The notes under the pieces are model-generated. The model searched no databases and was not told where the DNA came from. It was given only the letters and a program-made list of their open reading frames with translations. Shown piece after piece: positions 62,821 to 64,000 of a stretch of DNA of 64,000 nucleotides. The stretch is from Shimia sp. (GTDB taxonomy: Bacteria > Pseudomonadota > Alphaproteobacteria > Rhodobacterales > Rhodobacteraceae). The stretch's first letter is position 1, and every line of letters begins with the position of its first letter. Where the stretch lies: contig NZ_JAKVCW010000009.1 in the NCBI RefSeq assembly GCF_022448905.1, positions 124,001-188,000 on the forward strand. Direction: 5' to 3'. The position numbers were made by a program, and so were the translations under genes.

Positions 62821-62945
62821 GGTGGTCTCCCTGTGATGTGCCTTCTGTCTAACAGAGGCTAGGCATAGGGGAACAGGCACTTTTGTCGCGCTGACGCGGC
62901 GACTGGGTCTCTTGCGATCTGAGGGATCGGGGATAGTGTGAAGGC

Positions 62946-64000
62946 ATGCTAAAGATTCTTTCACATCCCGCCTTTGCCAAGTTGTTTGCCGCCCAAATTG
63001 TGGCATTGGCCGGAACAGGGCTGCTGACCATCGCACTTGGACTTTTGGCGTTTGAATTGGCCGGTCCTGCGGCAGGGGCTGTGCTGGGCACGGCCTATGC
63101 AATCAAGATGGTGGCCTATGTGGGCTTGGCACCCGTACTTGCGGCTGCGGTCAGTAAATTCCCCCGCCGTGCGGTGCTGATTGGGGCGGACTTGGTTCGT
63201 TTTGGCGTGGCGCTATGTTTGCCCTTTGTGGAGACAGTGGCGCAGATTTATGTGCTGATCTTTGTGATTCAAAGCGCCTCGGCCGTGTTTACGCCGACGT
63301 TTCAGGCCGTCATCCCCGATATCCTAAAAGACGAGGAAGATTACACCCGCGCGCTGTCCTTGTCCCGTCTGGCCTATGACCTCGAAAACCTGCTCTCCCC
63401 TGCCTTGGCTGGCATCCTACTTTTGGTGATGAGTTATCACGGACTGTTTGTTGGCACGGCGGCAGGCTTTTTGATTTCCACTCTGTTGATTCTGTCTACG
63501 CGTTTGCCCAAACGTCCAATGTCCAAAGAGCGCCCGTTCCGGGAGCGCCTTACCCGTGGCAGCTGGATCTATCTGGCCACGCCACGTCTGCGTGGCCTGT
63601 TGGCGTTTAACATGACCGCCTCAGCCTGTGTGGCCTATGTGCTGGTCAACACGGTGGTGTTGGTGCGGGATGGCTACGGCATGGGCGAAACCGGATTGGC
63701 CATTGCCATGGGGGCCTTTGGCACAGGCAGCATGATCACCGCTTTGGTTTTGCCAAGATTGCTATCTCAGCTGTCAGACCGAATGCTCATAGGCAACAGT
63801 GCGGTTTTGTTGGCCGGTTTGACGGTTGGCCACGGACTGGTGATGCAGACCATGGGCACATTGAGCTGGCCACTGCTCCTTGGCGTTTGGCTGCTGACCG
63901 GCATGTTGTATTCGGCAATTCTCACCCCGTCCGGGCGACTGCTGCGGCGCTCTGCCAATGAGGAGGACAGAACCGCCGTGTTTACCGCACAGTTTGCGCT
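62946..64000 (+). CDS. MFS transporter (EntS/NreB-like), truncated by the window end
   Basis: The frame opens at ATG 62946 and runs off the right edge after about 351 residues without a stop. It begins MLKILSHPAFAKLFAAQIVA, has alternating hydrophobic segments (about ten so far) and the PTFQAVIPDIL and RALSLSRLAYDLENLLSP stretches typical of the EntS/NreB-type drug or metal exporters. The substrate is unknown. It is divergent from the quinone oxidoreductase gene with 125 bp between them. Confidence 0.88.
   Translation, partial: MLKILSHPAFAKLFAAQIVALAGTGLLTIALGLLAFELAGPAAGAVLGTAYAIKMVAYVGLAPVLAAAVSKFPRRAVLIGADLVRFGVALCLPFVETVAQIYVLIFVIQSASAVFTPTFQAVIPDILKDEEDYTRALSLSRLAYDLENLLSPALAGILLLVMSYHGLFVGTAAGFLISTLLILSTRLPKRPMSKERPFRERLTRGSWIYLATPRLRGLLAFNMTASACVAYVLVNTVVLVRDGYGMGETGLAIAMGAFGTGSMITALVLPRLLSQLSDRMLIGNSAVLLAGLTVGHGLVMQTMGTLSWPLLLGVWLLTGMLYSAILTPSGRLLRRSANEEDRTAVFTAQFA

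Noticed and set aside
1..64000. tRNA, rRNA, CRISPR arrays, integrases, transposases
   Set aside because: Reading both strands by eye I found no cloverleaf-like T-arm context, no regularly spaced repeats and no recombinase proteins. A tRNAscan-SE run would settle the tRNA question.

Overview
The window looks like a chromosomal segment of a marine alphaproteobacterium of the Rhodobacteraceae (Roseobacter group). I infer this from strong G/C preference at third codon positions, the rpoZ/Rsh/DUF2062/pdxJ block, a malyl-CoA lyase of the ethylmalonyl-CoA type, small families common in this group (ABZJ_00895, DUF1244, a DUF6868-like protein, Hint-domain and RTX proteins), several LysE exporters, and the rpmI-rplT-pheST order. 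It is densely coded on both strands, with 68 protein genes called. I see no rRNA, tRNA, CRISPR array, integrase or insertion sequence.

Layout. 0-5.8 kb (minus): rpoZ, the (p)ppGpp enzyme, DUF2062, pdxJ, two membrane proteins, and folK just upstream. 6-10.3 kb: NYN-domain protein, cytochrome c, a small + operon ending in rnhA, and a methyltransferase. 10.5-13.2 kb (minus): three tandem peptide deformylase genes, fmt and a small GlsB-type membrane protein. 13.3-20 kb: PatB-type lyase, glutathionyl-hydroquinone reductase, cobD-cbiB, and a lytic transglycosylase coupled to a ParB-fold-like protein. 20.1-23.6 kb: smc. 24-31.7 kb: acetyltransferase, FadR regulator, RTX protein, N-formylglutamate amidohydrolase group, pyruvate kinase, L35/L20 and a Hint protein. 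31.8-35.8 kb: pheS, pheT, acetyltransferase. 35.8-44.4 kb: accessory metabolism with LysR and Lrp regulators, a GMC oxidoreductase, MscS and alanine dehydrogenase. 44.4-46.2 kb: an ECF41-type sigma factor operon with a recognisable promoter, followed by a second GMC oxidoreductase. 47.9-57.5 kb: LysE, YghU, DEAD-box helicase, membrane nucleotide cyclase, S21, COQ9, accA, a LysE/Lrp pair and malyl-CoA lyase. 57.8-61.6 kb: a D-amino-acid catabolic cluster (dgcN, dgcA, metallophosphoesterase, D-amino acid transaminase). The right end holds a quinone oxidoreductase and a truncated MFS transporter.

How genes work together. The three deformylase genes and fmt handle formyl-methionine at the start and end of the N-formyl cycle. 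One of the three has lost the metal-ligand Cys and the catalytic Glu. The ECF41 operon pairs a sigma factor carrying both family hallmark motifs with a CxxC AhpD-like protein and a small membrane protein, behind a TGTCACA-N16-CGTC promoter. The dgc/dat cluster can be read as a route from D-glutamate and other D-amino acids, such as those from peptidoglycan, into central metabolism. Several transporter or enzyme genes are divergent from their likely regulators (ald/Lrp, LysE/Lrp, DUF1330/LysR, methyltransferase/LysR).

Non-coding signals of note are a three-copy 3'-end element (variable hairpin plus CCCCGGGATATTT plus a purine-rich tail), a hairpin-rich gap after dat, alternative hairpins in front of pheS, and a perfect 11-bp inverted repeat between mcl1 and dgcN.
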